The notes under the pieces were generated by a model. That model did no database searches. It was not told where the DNA came from and saw nothing but the letters and a program-made list of their open reading frames with translations. DNA of 64,000 nt from Glaciecola sp. HTCC2999 (lineage in GTDB: Bacteria; Pseudomonadota; Gammaproteobacteria; Enterobacterales; Alteromonadaceae): positions 49,404 to 113,403 of the forward strand of contig CATECQ010000001.1 in the NCBI GenBank assembly GCA_949498985.1, in the 5' to 3' direction. The translations under genes were made by a program, and so were the position numbers. Positions 44,622 through 54,552 of this stretch are shown here, in pieces. Position 1 is the first letter of the stretch, and the number at the start of each line of letters is the position of its first letter.

Positions 44622-45172
44622 AACTTCATATTTTACCTGATTATTATTAGGGATGTCCTGTTTATTTCACTTGCGCTTATCTCGTTTTACGGTGATAATA
44701 TAGGCAAGTTGGATACCTGAATGCACAAAAACAGCTATCAACTGCGGATAATGAGTCAGATTTAATGCCTAATAACGTTAGGTTTGATGCTAAAAAGAGC
44801 ATCAACATTTATCCGGATGAGCATCTTTATCGAGTTTGAGCGCCAAAACACTTGGCTTATTGTATTACCTATTAAGGGTACCCTCTCTCGAAAGCATGCA
44901 TAAATAAAACATTGTGCAGACATAATAGAATAGATTTTTTACACACTGATCAGGTGATGTTGTCTCCATATATTAATTGTGAATTCAACCACCATCATTG
45001 TGACAACAATAAAACATATTAAGTTTGATCATAAAACCCATTCTTTCGCCCAATACACAGCGCGTTAAGGTTTTATATTCTTACCTGCTTATCCTGTACT
45101 CAATGTATAGGTTTTATTGATGCGCTTCCGCGCCTTTCTTGCTTGTCCGCACCCCAATAGAATGAATAAATA
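44622..45172 (+). other. rne: Intergenic region of 551 bases: rluC/rne promoters and structured rne leader
   Basis: No convincing gene is seen. A promoter for rne is likely at 44671-44701 (TTGCGC, 17 bases, GATAAT; also TG-A-TAATAT), giving a leader of about 465 bases. Three hairpins follow: CCTAA/TTAGG (44768-44782), TTGATGCT/AGCATCAA (44784-44805) and GCCAA/TTGGC (44842-44856). In E. coli a 361-base rne leader with such hairpins lets RNase E control its own mRNA. The rluC promoter must also lie here, on the other strand. Confidence 0.55.
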
Positions 45173-48043
45173 ATGAAAAGAATGTTGATTAATGCAACTC
45201 AATCAGAAGAGTTGCGTGTCGCACTTGTAGATGGTCAAAAACTTTATGACCTTGATATAGAAAGCCCAGGACATGAACAAAAGAAAGCTAACATCTACAA
45301 AGGCACAATTACCCGTGTTGAGCCCAGCTTAGAAGCGGCGTTTGTTGATTATGGTGCAGACCGTCATGGTTTCCTTCCTCTCAAAGAGATTGCGCGTAAC
45401 TACTTCCCAAAAGATTATACCTTTGAAGGTCGACCTAATATCCGCGATGCGGTTAAAGAAGGTCAGCAAGTTATTATCCAAATTGATAAAGAAGAACGTG
45501 GCCAAAAAGGCGCTGCTCTAACTACGTTTATTTCTCTTGCTGGTAGTTATTTAGTATTAATGCCTAATAACCCTCGTGCCGGTGGCATTTCTCGTCGTAT
45601 TGAAGGAGAAGAGCGCAGTGAATTAAAAGCAGCTCTGGACCAGTTAGATTTACCCAAAGGAATGGGGTTAATTGTCCGTACTGCAGGTGTCGGTAAATCA
45701 TATGAAGAATTAGAGTGGGATTTAAAAGTTCTAATTACTCATTGGGAAGCAATTACAACTGTAGCCGAAGAGCGCCCTGCTCCATTTTTAATCCACCAAG
45801 AATCAAACGTTATCGTCAGGGCTATCCGTGATTATTTACGCCGCGATGTAGGTGAAATTGTCATTGATAAGCCGGTTATTTATGACCAAGCATTACAACA
45901 TATCGAATTAGTGCGCCCTGACTTTGCTAATCGCATGAAGCGATATACAGGCGATGTCCCGTTATTCAGTCATTACCAAATTGAAAGTCAAATTGAATCC
46001 GCTTTCCAACGTGAAGTTCGTTTACCGTCTGGTGGTTCAATTGTGATTGATCCGACAGAAGCATTAACGTCAATTGATATCAACTCTGCACGCGCAACTA
46101 AAGGCGGTGATATTGAAGAAACTGCATTCAATACCAATCTTGAAGCCGCTGATGAAATTGCCCGTCAACTACGATTACGTGATTTAGGCGGATTAGTCGT
46201 TATCGATTTTATCGATATGTCTATCAATAAACATCAACGTGAAGTTGAAAATCGCATGAAAGATGCGGTTAGCGGTGACCGTGCACGGATCCAGTTAGGA
46301 CGCATATCACGTTTTGGTTTACTCGAAATGTCTCGTCAACGCCTACGCCCATCACTTGGTGAGTCGGCGCATAATGTTTGCCCTCGTTGTGCTGGAACTG
46401 GGACTGTACGTGGTACTGAATCACTTGCATTATCAGTGTTACGTATTATTGAAGAGGAATGTATTAAAGATAATACTGGCCAAGTTGAAGCCCAACTACC
46501 TGTAGATGTTGCAACGTATATTCTTAATGAAAAACGTAAAGCATTACGTGCTATGGAAGAACGCAATAAAGTAGAAGTGATTGTTTTACCTAATCCCAAC
46601 TTATCTACACCAAACTTTCAAATTGAACGTCGTCGTCCAGAAGATAAAGTATCTGGCATAAGCTACCAATTAGAATTAGCTGAATCTAACGAACAAATTC
46701 AAGAAGCGGCGGCAGCGGTTCCAGTGAAACGTGAAGAACCAGCATTAAAAGGTATGATCGCTCCTAAACCAGCACCAACACCTACTCCCGCTGCATCGAC
46801 TAAAACTAAAGCATCAACGGGTCTTGTGGCTGGTTTTATTGCTTGGTTATCTGCATTATTTGCTCCTAAACCAGCACCTAAACCCAAAGGAAGTGGTCGT
46901 AAAAATAATCAACGTCGTCAAGGCCAAAATCGTAATCGTAATCGTAATCAAAGAAATCGTAATCAAGGTGATAAAGACAACTCTGATAATGGTATTACCG
47001 CTAAGAGTAGCAGTAATACTGGTGATAACAAAAATACGAAAGAGGGTAAATCAAATCCAAGACGTAATAATCGTAACCGTAAACGCCATGATAATGTGGA
47101 AGGTAACGATGAGCAACAGACACGTCGTCAACCACGGGCAAATGATACTAGCGAAATAAACAATACTCCTGCGCCTAAAGAACGTCGTAAACGTCGTGAC
47201 AATCGTAAAAATGTTCGAGTCAATGACGCAGCGCTTGATTCGGCCAGTGAAGAGCAAGCAGTCCAGCCTCTCAACACTGAGAGTCATACACCGAATACCG
47301 ATAACGTAGAAACGACTCAACCTTTAGCATCATCTGAATCTAATGCAGACACAAATGATACTCAAGTCACTGAGAAAAAAGCCCGTACACGTCGTTCTCC
47401 TCGTCATGCTCGAGCAGCCGGTCAAAAACGGAAACAAGAAGAACAAACGTCTACTGATAATGCAGAACAACAAAGTACAGCTCAAACACAGTTACCTTTG
47501 GGTGAACCTACGGAAACTGCAGTTGAGGCTGTAGCAGAAGAAAATCAGCAAATCGTATTGGACATTGATAAACATGAACAACATGATGTTATGACGGGAT
47601 CAAGCGCCGATGAAGTATCCGCTGCTGAACAACCTGAAGAAACAGAAACGAAAGCAGAAACGCCAGTTCAAGCTGAACTTAATGTAGTTGATGAAACCGA
47701 CGTAGTCGCTAAGGCAACACTGACTTCAGATGTTGAGCCTAAAGCTGAGCCAGTAAATTCTGAAACTGTATCTGTAGCTGAAATAGCTGAATCACAAGTT
47801 GAACTAGCAACGACTTCTACACCATCGGTAGCGCCAGTTGCAAAAGCATTAGCACCGAAAACTCACGCGTCACATCCTACTGCTTTACCAGTAGCATTAA
47901 CTCAAGAGTTTGGTGAAATCGTAGTGAAGCAAAAAGATAATACAGAGCGGTCTGAATATATCAAAACTGAAAAACGTGCCAACATGCAGAGCGTGACTTC
48001 ACGTGTGTCAGCACCGACTACATTACCTGCGAATGTTGATTAA
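45173..48043 (+). CDS. rne: Ribonuclease E
   Basis: A 956-residue RNase E. The N-terminal catalytic half (about 1-510) has [20 protein letters not shown], an S1 domain, the catalytic aspartates in [15 protein letters not shown] and VVIDFIDMS, and the zinc-link CPRCAGTG. The C-terminal half is disordered. A short amphipathic segment, [14 protein letters not shown] (about 546-559), resembles the membrane-targeting helix of E. coli, and arginine-rich stretches ([14 protein letters not shown] and [20 protein letters not shown]) are RNA-binding arms. The tail (about 730-956) is acidic and Thr/Glu/Pro-rich; I see no certain PNPase-, helicase- or enolase-binding motif. It initiates mRNA decay and tRNA and rRNA maturation. 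Confidence 0.96.
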   Translation: MKRMLINATQSEELRVALVDGQKLYDLDIESPGHEQKKANIYKGTITRVEPSLEAAFVDYGADRHGFLPLKEIARNYFPKDYTFEGRPNIRDAVKEGQQVIIQIDKEERGQKGAALTTFISLAGSYLVLMPNNPRAGGISRRIEGEERSELKAALDQLDLPKGMGLIVRTAGVGKSYEELEWDLKVLITHWEAITTVAEERPAPFLIHQESNVIVRAIRDYLRRDVGEIVIDKPVIYDQALQHIELVRPDFANRMKRYTGDVPLFSHYQIESQIESAFQREVRLPSGGSIVIDPTEALTSIDINSARATKGGDIEETAFNTNLEAADEIARQLRLRDLGGLVVIDFIDMSINKHQREVENRMKDAVSGDRARIQLGRISRFGLLEMSRQRLRPSLGESAHNVCPRCAGTGTVRGTESLALSVLRIIEEECIKDNTGQVEAQLPVDVATYILNEKRKALRAMEERNKVEVIVLPNPNLSTPNFQIERRRPEDKVSGISYQLELAESNEQIQEAAAAVPVKREEPALKGMIAPKPAPTPTPAASTKTKASTGLVAGFIAWLSALFAPKPAPKPKGSGRKNNQRRQGQNRNRNRNQRNRNQGDKDNSDNGITAKSSSNTGDNKNTKEGKSNPRRNNRNRKRHDNVEGNDEQQTRRQPRANDTSEINNTPAPKERRKRRDNRKNVRVNDAALDSASEEQAVQPLNTESHTPNTDNVETTQPLASSESNADTNDTQVTEKKARTRRSPRHARAAGQKRKQEEQTSTDNAEQQSTAQTQLPLGEPTETAVEAVAEENQQIVLDIDKHEQHDVMTGSSADEVSAAEQPEETETKAETPVQAELNVVDETDVVAKATLTSDVEPKAEPVNSETVSVAEIAESQVELATTSTPSVAPVAKALAPKTHASHPTALPVALTQEFGEIVVKQKDNTERSEYIKTEKRANMQSVTSRVSAPTTLPANVD
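46760..46878 (+). repeat. Two in-frame 17-bp direct repeats flanking the RNase E membrane helix
   Basis: GCTCCTAAACCAGCACC occurs at 46760-46776 and 46862-46878, 102 bases (34 codons) apart, coding for APKPAP in both places. The stretch between encodes the presumed membrane-targeting helix. Confidence 0.85.
46928..46950 (+). repeat. Short CGTAAT tandem repeat in rne
   Basis: Three to four copies of a CGTAAT hexamer (coding alternating Arg and Asn) at about 46930-46950, with further partial copies to 46966. It makes the Arg/Asn-rich arm and could vary by slippage. Confidence 0.7.
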
Positions 48044-48063
48044 TTCGCAAGTAGCTAAGATAT

Positions 48064-48092
48064 AAAAAAAGCACCTAACGGTGCTTTTTTTT
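48064..48092 (+). terminator. Rho-independent terminator after rne
   Basis: AAAAAAAGCACC (48064-48075), TAAC loop, GGTGCTTTTTTTT (48080-48092): a strong stem and U-tract, about 20 bases past the rne stop. It also has T-rich flank on the minus strand, so it may serve yaiL as well. Confidence 0.9.
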
Positions 48093-48146
48093 CTTTAGAA
48101 AATAGTAATGATGGCTAAAAAACCACTCATCAATGGTTTCTATCAA

Positions 48147-48698
48147 TTACCACATAAGATCATCAGGAATATCATAATCTGCATACCAGTCATCGTCTTG
48201 TTCATTGGACGGGTGTGAATCCGGAATATCATCGGCACGATAAACAATAGCTTCCGGATGACGCAGAGCAATTTTATCTGCAACAGGAACAGGGATGAGT
48301 TCATATCCATCATTAAATTTAGCAATAGCTAAACGTGCCTGCGTAATTAACTGATGAGTTACTGAATCCACATACAAACGCTTTACAACATTTGCGTCGG
48401 TGAAGTTAACCACTACATCACCCTGCCCTTTAGGTTGTTTATTAACGTCAATTAACTGTTTAACCTGCGCTAACACCTCTTTTGCTTCGCGCTGTTTAGA
48501 TTGCTCAGCAGATAATGCTGCATCTTTAGCTTGTTTTGCAGCTAAGGCAGCCTGAGCATCTAATTTAGCTTGGTCAACAGTGATTACTTTTTGTGTTTGC
48601 TCTAGCTTTTTTGCTTTATGTTTTTGACGTTTAATTTTTTTAGCTGCTGATTTATCTGCTAATCCGGCTTTCAGTAATTGATCTTGTAATGAGGCCAT
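48147..48698 (-). CDS. yaiL: DUF2058 family protein YaiL
   Basis: A 183-residue protein of the YaiL/DUF2058 family, typically nucleoprotein/polynucleotide-associated, with unknown function. Seen: LQDQLLKAGLADKSAAKKIK at the start, then a long charged helical stretch rich in Lys and Ala (about 20-80), and a compact C-terminal part (VVNFTDANVVKRLYVDSV) from about 95. The C-end is acidic. It lies 15 bases downstream of topA, so the two may be cotranscribed. Confidence 0.85.
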   Translation of the reverse strand: MASLQDQLLKAGLADKSAAKKIKRQKHKAKKLEQTQKVITVDQAKLDAQAALAAKQAKDAALSAEQSKQREAKEVLAQVKQLIDVNKQPKGQGDVVVNFTDANVVKRLYVDSVTHQLITQARLAIAKFNDGYELIPVPVADKIALRHPEAIVYRADDIPDSHPSNEQDDDWYADYDIPDDLMW

Positions 48699-48712
48699 AT
48701 ACGTATCCTACC

Positions 48713-51427
48713 TTATGACTTCTTTGCAGCCGGTTTACGTTTAGCCGGAGTTTTTTTGGTTGTTTTTTTAGTAACAGATGCTTTGCGTTTATCATCAGCA
48801 ACCCATTTACCATTCTGATACCAAGCCGACCAACCTGATGCTTTACCTTTTTCAGCTTCTGACATTACATACTGCTCTTTCGTCTTTCGACTAAAACGCA
48901 CAATGGTGGGTTGTCCATCAGGATCAGCTAAAGGTGCATCTGCTAAATAATGAAATTTTGGTGAAATTCTTTCCCGATATTCTTTCAATTCAGCTACCAG
49001 TGGTGCTCGTGTTTCTCTTGATTTAGGGAAGTTATGCGCAGCTAAAAATATACCCGCAGCACCATCTCTTAGCACAAAGTGTGCATCTGATTGAGTGCAA
49101 GGTAACTCAGGTAAATCGACTGGATCCTCTTTAGGTGGAGCAGCTTCTCCACTCCTTAATAACTTGCGAGTATTTTTACAATCATCGTTCGTACACCCAA
49201 AATATTTTCCAAAACGCCCGTTTTTCAACTCCATATCACTTGTACATTTATCGCACTCAATGATAGGACCGTCGTATCCTTTTATTTTGAATGTCCCGGT
49301 TTCAATTTCAGTTCCTGGGCATGAAGGTGTGTTACCACAAACATGTAACTTACGAGTTTCATCGATTAAATAACTATCCATAGCAGTGTCACAAATAGAA
49401 CATCGATGTTTGGCACGAAGCATTTCCGTTTCTAAATCTTGATCATCAGAGACTTTAATTGCTTCGTCTCCTGGAGTCAGATTCATTGTCTGAGTACAGC
49501 GTTCCTTAGGTGGTAAATTATAGCCCGAGCATCCTAAAAACACTCCAGTAGATGCAGTGCGAATATTCATGTCTCGACCACAATCTGCTTTTGGACAAAT
49601 CACTGGCACTGGCACAGCAGCATTGAGCTCCATACCGCCTTCTTCAGGGGTTTTCTCTGCTTGAACGAGTTGTGTATAGAATTCACCATAAAAGTCGTTT
49701 AATACATCTTTCCAGCGTTTTTCACCATGTGCGATGTCATCAAGACGTTGCTCCATCTTAGCGGTAAAATCAAATGACAACAAATCATGGAAGTTGTTAG
49801 TTAAACGATCGTTTACTATCTCTCCCATTTTTTCTGCATAAAAACGTTTATTGTCTAAACGAACGTAACCTCTATCTTGAATAGTTGAAATAATCGATGC
49901 ATATGTAGATGGTCTACCAATACCACGCTTTTCTAACTCTTTAACTAATGATGCTTCATTAAATCGAGCAATAGGTTTAGTAAAGTGTTGTTTAGGATCT
50001 AGCTTATCTAGAGATAATACATCTCCTGGCTTTAAATCTGGCAATAATAAATCGTCATCACCTTTACGCTTAACCTGAGGCTGAACACGTGTCCAACCAT
50101 CAAACTTAAGTACTCGACCTTTTGCATTTAACTCATAGTCACCTGCTTTAACCCGCAGTGTCGTCGAATCATATTTAGCAGGCACCATTTGACAAGCCAG
50201 TGTTTGACGCCAAATCAACTCGTACAAACGTTGTGCATCGCGCTCCATATCGCCTAGGGATGCTGCGAGTAATTTCACATTTGAAGGGCGTATCGCTTCA
50301 TGAGCCTCTTGCGCACCTTCTTTGGCACCATAACGAATAGGATTATCCGGAATATATTGTGCACCGAATTGTGCATGTATATATTCACGAGCAGCATTAA
50401 CCGCGTCATTACTTAAATTTGTTGAATCGGTTCGCATATAGGTTATGTGACCCGCTTCATATAAACGTTGCGCCATCGTCATTGTTTTCTTGACTCCAAA
50501 ACCTAAGCGAGTTGATGCTGCTTGTTGTAATGTTGAAGTAATGAATGGTGCACTAGGACGTGATGAAGAGGGTTTTGACTCTCGTGCTACTACGGAATAT
50601 TGAACTTTTTCTAAATCTGTAACGGCTTTAAGAGCTTGAGTTTTGTTAACAGGTTTAAAGACTTTATCTTGGAATTTTGCCACTAACATACGTAAGTTAG
50701 TGGTGGCGTTGTTCACCGTGGTTTGCTGTAAATCAGCATGAATATCCCAAAACTCTTCAGGCTGAAAAGCTTTGATTTCTCGTTCTCGTTCTACAACTAA
50801 ACGAACCGCTACAGACTGAACACGACCTGCGGATAATCCTCGAGCTACTTTTTTCCATAATAATGGTGAAACCATGAAGCCGACTACACGGTCAAGAAAA
50901 CGACGAGCTTGTTGGGCATTAACTCGATTAATATTCAGCTCACCAGGGTTTGCAAAGGCATCCTGAATAGCAGATTTTGTAATTTCGTTAAATACAACTC
51001 GTTGATATGTTTTCCCTTTAGTACCCAATAATTCTTGTAAATGCCAGGCAATAGCCTCACCTTCTCTATCCAAATCCGTCGCAAGATAAATAGTGTCAGC
51101 ATCTTTTGCGAGTTTTTTAAGTTCGGCAACCACTTTTTCTTTACCCACTAAAATCTGATAATGAGCTTGCCAGTCATTTTGAGGATCAATACCCATACGA
51201 TCTACAAGCTTTTCGTATTCAAATTGTCGTAAGTATTTTGCTTTCTTAGTATCCGACCACGTTTTCAATTCTTTGGCTGGTTTTTTCGGCGCAACATTGC
51301 CTAACGCTTTAGTTGGGAGATCACGAACGTGACCGACACTGGATTTCACAACAAAATCTTTGCCTAGATATTTATTTATTGTTTTCGCTTTAGCTGGCGA
51401 TTCCACAATAACTAATGATTTTGCCAT
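48713..51427 (-). CDS. topA: DNA topoisomerase I
   Basis: A 904-residue type IA topoisomerase that relaxes negative supercoils. The Toprim domain has [16 protein letters not shown] and [16 protein letters not shown]; the catalytic tyrosine is in [12 protein letters not shown]; and [17 protein letters not shown] follows. Three zinc-ribbon repeats with Cys pairs lie at the C-end ([10 protein letters not shown]...; CSICDTAMD...; CDKCTSDME...CTNDDC), then a basic Lys-rich tail. The ATG at 51427 begins [10 protein letters not shown], the standard start; the frame opens 22 codons earlier. It is divergent from astB. Confidence 0.95.
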   Translation of the reverse strand: MAKSLVIVESPAKAKTINKYLGKDFVVKSSVGHVRDLPTKALGNVAPKKPAKELKTWSDTKKAKYLRQFEYEKLVDRMGIDPQNDWQAHYQILVGKEKVVAELKKLAKDADTIYLATDLDREGEAIAWHLQELLGTKGKTYQRVVFNEITKSAIQDAFANPGELNINRVNAQQARRFLDRVVGFMVSPLLWKKVARGLSAGRVQSVAVRLVVEREREIKAFQPEEFWDIHADLQQTTVNNATTNLRMLVAKFQDKVFKPVNKTQALKAVTDLEKVQYSVVARESKPSSSRPSAPFITSTLQQAASTRLGFGVKKTMTMAQRLYEAGHITYMRTDSTNLSNDAVNAAREYIHAQFGAQYIPDNPIRYGAKEGAQEAHEAIRPSNVKLLAASLGDMERDAQRLYELIWRQTLACQMVPAKYDSTTLRVKAGDYELNAKGRVLKFDGWTRVQPQVKRKGDDDLLLPDLKPGDVLSLDKLDPKQHFTKPIARFNEASLVKELEKRGIGRPSTYASIISTIQDRGYVRLDNKRFYAEKMGEIVNDRLTNNFHDLLSFDFTAKMEQRLDDIAHGEKRWKDVLNDFYGEFYTQLVQAEKTPEEGGMELNAAVPVPVICPKADCGRDMNIRTASTGVFLGCSGYNLPPKERCTQTMNLTPGDEAIKVSDDQDLETEMLRAKHRCSICDTAMDSYLIDETRKLHVCGNTPSCPGTEIETGTFKIKGYDGPIIECDKCTSDMELKNGRFGKYFGCTNDDCKNTRKLLRSGEAAPPKEDPVDLPELPCTQSDAHFVLRDGAAGIFLAAHNFPKSRETRAPLVAELKEYRERISPKFHYLADAPLADPDGQPTIVRFSRKTKEQYVMSEAEKGKASGWSAWYQNGKWVADDKRKASVTKKTTKKTPAKRKPAAKKS

Positions 51428-51759
51428 AGGGAAAGGTAATCCTTTGAAAATGTTTAAAAAAATGTCACTTTTGAATATGTTATACATGCACAAGTGAGAA
51501 TTAGCACACTTTTAAGATATATCTATAAACTGCATATAAAACAAGAAAATATTCATACTTACCCACTAAAAACATTGTAAGTAATTAATTTATATGGCTT
51601 TTTTAATAAATAAGGTTTGCTTATACTCATCGACTTACGTCATACTATCTAAAGAAAAACAGGGATTTAGTCAACATTAAGTACATGTAACAAGCCCTGC
51701 ACATTAATCTTAGCGAACTTGAATGTCAATTATCAATAGAGCTTTATAAGGAAGATGAT
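51428..51759. other. Intergenic region of 332 bases between divergent topA and astB
   Basis: AT-rich. A TATACT at 51622-51627 could be a -10 for astB; its -35 (TTTTTA) is poor. No palindrome, hairpin with T-run or gene is convincing. The topA promoter is probably in 51430-51560 but is not clear. AAGGAAG before astB is a good ribosome site. Confidence 0.5.
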
Positions 51760-53100
51760 ATGCCTAATGTAGAAATGAACTTTGACGGTTTAGTAGGCCC
51801 AACACATAACTACGCCGGTTTATCTTATGGCAACGTTGCCTCATTAAATAATGCCAAAGGTCTGTCTCATCCTAAGCAAGCAGCTCAGCAAGGGCTGATT
51901 AAAATGAAAACCTTAGCCGACTTAGGTCTATTCCAAGGGGTACTAGCACCTCAGGCAAGACCAGATATTGGTGTATTAAGGCGTTTAGGGTTTACCGGTA
52001 ACGATGCTCAAGTGATTAATAAAGCAGCCAAATCTGATCCTTTATTATTAGCTGCTTGTTATTCTGCATCTTCAATGTGGACCGCAAATGCAGCAACCGT
52101 TTCTCCAAGTGCTGATACCGCCGATGGCAAGGTACATTTTACACCCGCTAACTTAACGAATAAATTTCATCGTTCTATTGAGCCCCAAAGTACCGGGCGT
52201 GTTTTACAAGCAACGTTTAACGATCCAACTACATTTGTTCATCACAATCATTTACCCGAAAACGATCACTTCGGTGACGAAGGAGCTGCTAATCATACTC
52301 GTTTCTGTCTTGGATACGAACAGCCAGGGGTTGAGTTTTTTGTGTATGGACGGCATGCCTTTGATACCTCAAAACCAGCGCCTAAAAAATTCCCTGCTAG
52401 ACAAACAATCGAAGCATCCAAGGCAGTTGCTCGTTTACATGGTCTAAATGATGCCAATACAGTTTTTGCGTTGCAAAACCCTGATGTGATTGATCAGGGT
52501 GTTTTCCATAATGATGTTATCAGTGTAGGTAATCAAAATGTATTGTTTTACCACGAGCAAGCTTTTGCTCAGACCGAACACGTTTTAGCAGAAATTCAAC
52601 GCAAAATGGGTGATATCCCAATGCATTTTATTCAAGTACCTACTGCAGCGGTTTCGATTGATGATGCGGTGAAAAGCTACTTATTTAATACACAGATTAT
52701 AACCTTACCGAATGGTGAAATGGCTATAATTGCTCCGACAGAAGCACTAGAAAATTTAGCAGTAAAGACCTATTTAAATGAGTTAATAAGCGCAGATACC
52801 CCTATCAAGCAGGTCAAGTACATTGATGTTAAGCAAAGTATGCAAAACGGCGGTGGCCCTGCCTGCCTGAGGTTACGCGTAGCGCTTAAAGCGCATGAAT
52901 TATCAGCCGTTAATCCACATACACGGATCACTGAAGATAAATTTATTGAATTAAATACATGGGTCGAAAAACACTATCGCGATGAACTGAAAATCGCAGA
53001 TTTGGCAGATCCTCATTTGCTGACAGAATCGCAAACAGCTCTTGATGAGTTAACGCAAATTTTACACTTAGGCAGTGTTTATCCTTTTCAATTAGAATAA
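51760..53100 (+). CDS. astB: N-succinylarginine dihydrolase AstB
   Basis: A 446-residue dihydrolase of the arginine succinyltransferase (AST) pathway, making succinylornithine from succinylarginine with release of ammonia and CO2. Seen: [21 protein letters not shown] at the start, [24 protein letters not shown] residues ([18 protein letters not shown]) and the catalytic end [14 protein letters not shown]. Length matches E. coli AstB (447). Unusually it is alone; the other ast genes are not next to it. A hairpin follows. Confidence 0.94.
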   Translation: MPNVEMNFDGLVGPTHNYAGLSYGNVASLNNAKGLSHPKQAAQQGLIKMKTLADLGLFQGVLAPQARPDIGVLRRLGFTGNDAQVINKAAKSDPLLLAACYSASSMWTANAATVSPSADTADGKVHFTPANLTNKFHRSIEPQSTGRVLQATFNDPTTFVHHNHLPENDHFGDEGAANHTRFCLGYEQPGVEFFVYGRHAFDTSKPAPKKFPARQTIEASKAVARLHGLNDANTVFALQNPDVIDQGVFHNDVISVGNQNVLFYHEQAFAQTEHVLAEIQRKMGDIPMHFIQVPTAAVSIDDAVKSYLFNTQIITLPNGEMAIIAPTEALENLAVKTYLNELISADTPIKQVKYIDVKQSMQNGGGPACLRLRVALKAHELSAVNPHTRITEDKFIELNTWVEKHYRDELKIADLADPHLLTESQTALDELTQILHLGSVYPFQLE

Positions 53101-53118
53101 TAATTTGTACAGTGTCGC

Positions 53119-53160
53119 TGTGGAGTTTCTTATTAATAAACACCACACTTTCAATTTTTT
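53119..53160 (+). terminator. Probable terminator after astB
   Basis: TGTGG(A)GTTT at 53119-53128 pairs with AAAC(A)CCACA at 53038-53047 equivalents, that is 53138-53147, with one A-A mismatch, and CTTTCAATTTTTT follows. It lies about 20 bases past the astB stop. Confidence 0.5.
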
Positions 53161-53202
53161 ATTAAAATTTCATACTCACAATAACAATAATTAGAGGGTT
53201 TC

Positions 53203-54531
53203 ATGACAGTACTTCCTGCTTCAGAATCACATAGATTGTCACTGACTGCACGTATATTTATCGGCATGCTCGCCGGAGTTTTTATTGGCTTTTTGTTTAA
53301 ATTGATCATGGGCGAAAGTGGAGATCTCGTTTTTTCCTTCTTTGGCTTAACCATTTCTATTAAAGCTCTGTTTATTGACGGAATATTTAATGGTATTGGG
53401 CAAATTTTTATTGCCAGTTTAAAAATGCTCGTAGTACCTTTGGTGTTTGTCTCTCTTGTTTGCGGAACAAGTAGTTTATCTGATCCCAATAAGCTTGGCC
53501 GTCTTGGAGCAAAATCGGTTGGCCTGTATGTTATGACAACGGCAATTGCAATCGCCACTGCTATTTTTATGGCATTACTTTTTGCCCCTGGAGAAGGTCT
53601 AAATCTTAGCACTGATACTCAATTTACGGCTAAAGAAGCCCCTAATTTAGTTCAAGTTTTTGTCGATATGTTTCCAGCAAACCCGATTGCTTCAATGGCT
53701 CAAGGTAACATGTTACAAATCATTATATTTGCTGTAATCTTCGGAATTGCAGTATCACTCTCTGGAGAGCCAGGAAAAAGAGTCTCAGCGGCGTTTAATG
53801 ACATTAACGTGGTCATAATGAAAATTGTCACTATGGTGATGAATGTTGCACCTTACGGCGTGTTTGTGTTGATGGCAAAGCTATTTGCGTCAATTGGCTT
53901 TGACACCATTTTAGGTCTGGCTAAATACTTTTTCTTATTGGCTGGTTTATTAATTCTGCACGCTTTTGTCACTTACCCTATTATATTTAAAATACTCAGT
54001 GGGCTGAATCCTTTAATTTTACTACAAAAAATGCGCAATACCGCGCTATTCGCATTCAGTACCTCTAGTTCAAATGCCACATTACCAATTACTATGGACA
54101 CCGCTAACAATCGACTAGGTGTCAATTCATCTGTATCTAGTTTCACTATTCCACTTGGTGCGACCATAAACATGGATGGTACTGCCATAATGCAAGGGGT
54201 AGCCACAGTGTTTATTGCGCAGGTATATGGTGTGGATTTATCGATATCTGACTTTTTAATGGTGATCTTAACGGCTACTCTCGCCTCAATAGGGACTGCA
54301 GGCGTCCCAGGAGTTGGCTTAATTATGTTGGCCATGGTGTTGCAACAAGTGAATTTACCCGTTGAAGGTATTGCCTTGATTATCGGCGTCGATAGATTAC
54401 TGGATATGATGAGAACGGCAGTGAATGTCACTGGTGACTGTATGGTATCGTGTATCGTTGCAAAAAGTGAAGATGAGTTAGATTTAGCAGTATTTCACGA
54501 TATGCAAGCGGGTATCAGAAAACCGGAGTAA
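53203..54531 (+). CDS. Dicarboxylate/amino acid:cation symporter (DAACS family)
   Basis: A 442-residue membrane transporter with about eight hydrophobic segments and the two re-entrant hairpins of the family. Seen: the serine-rich STSSSNATLPITMD, NMDGTAIMQGVATVF, and the ASIGTAGVPGVG hairpin with VDRLLDMMRTAVNVTGD, which line the substrate site. Members take up glutamate, aspartate or C4-dicarboxylates with Na+ or H+. Substrate is not resolved. AGAGGG precedes the ATG. It is convergent with lolE, whose end contains its terminator. Confidence 0.9.
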   Translation: MTVLPASESHRLSLTARIFIGMLAGVFIGFLFKLIMGESGDLVFSFFGLTISIKALFIDGIFNGIGQIFIASLKMLVVPLVFVSLVCGTSSLSDPNKLGRLGAKSVGLYVMTTAIAIATAIFMALLFAPGEGLNLSTDTQFTAKEAPNLVQVFVDMFPANPIASMAQGNMLQIIIFAVIFGIAVSLSGEPGKRVSAAFNDINVVIMKIVTMVMNVAPYGVFVLMAKLFASIGFDTILGLAKYFFLLAGLLILHAFVTYPIIFKILSGLNPLILLQKMRNTALFAFSTSSSNATLPITMDTANNRLGVNSSVSSFTIPLGATINMDGTAIMQGVATVFIAQVYGVDLSISDFLMVILTATLASIGTAGVPGVGLIMLAMVLQQVNLPVEGIALIIGVDRLLDMMRTAVNVTGDCMVSCIVAKSEDELDLAVFHDMQAGIRKPE

Positions 54532-54552
54532 TTCACTACCGATAGAAAAATG

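Noticed and set aside
45173..48043. Long open frames on the other strand and in other frames within rne
   Set aside because: Shadows of a biased, repetitive coding sequence; no ribosome site, no homology by eye.
48143..48325. Minus-strand frame overlapping the end of yaiL
   Set aside because: Same strand, different frame, low-complexity Met/Leu-rich product; not a gene.
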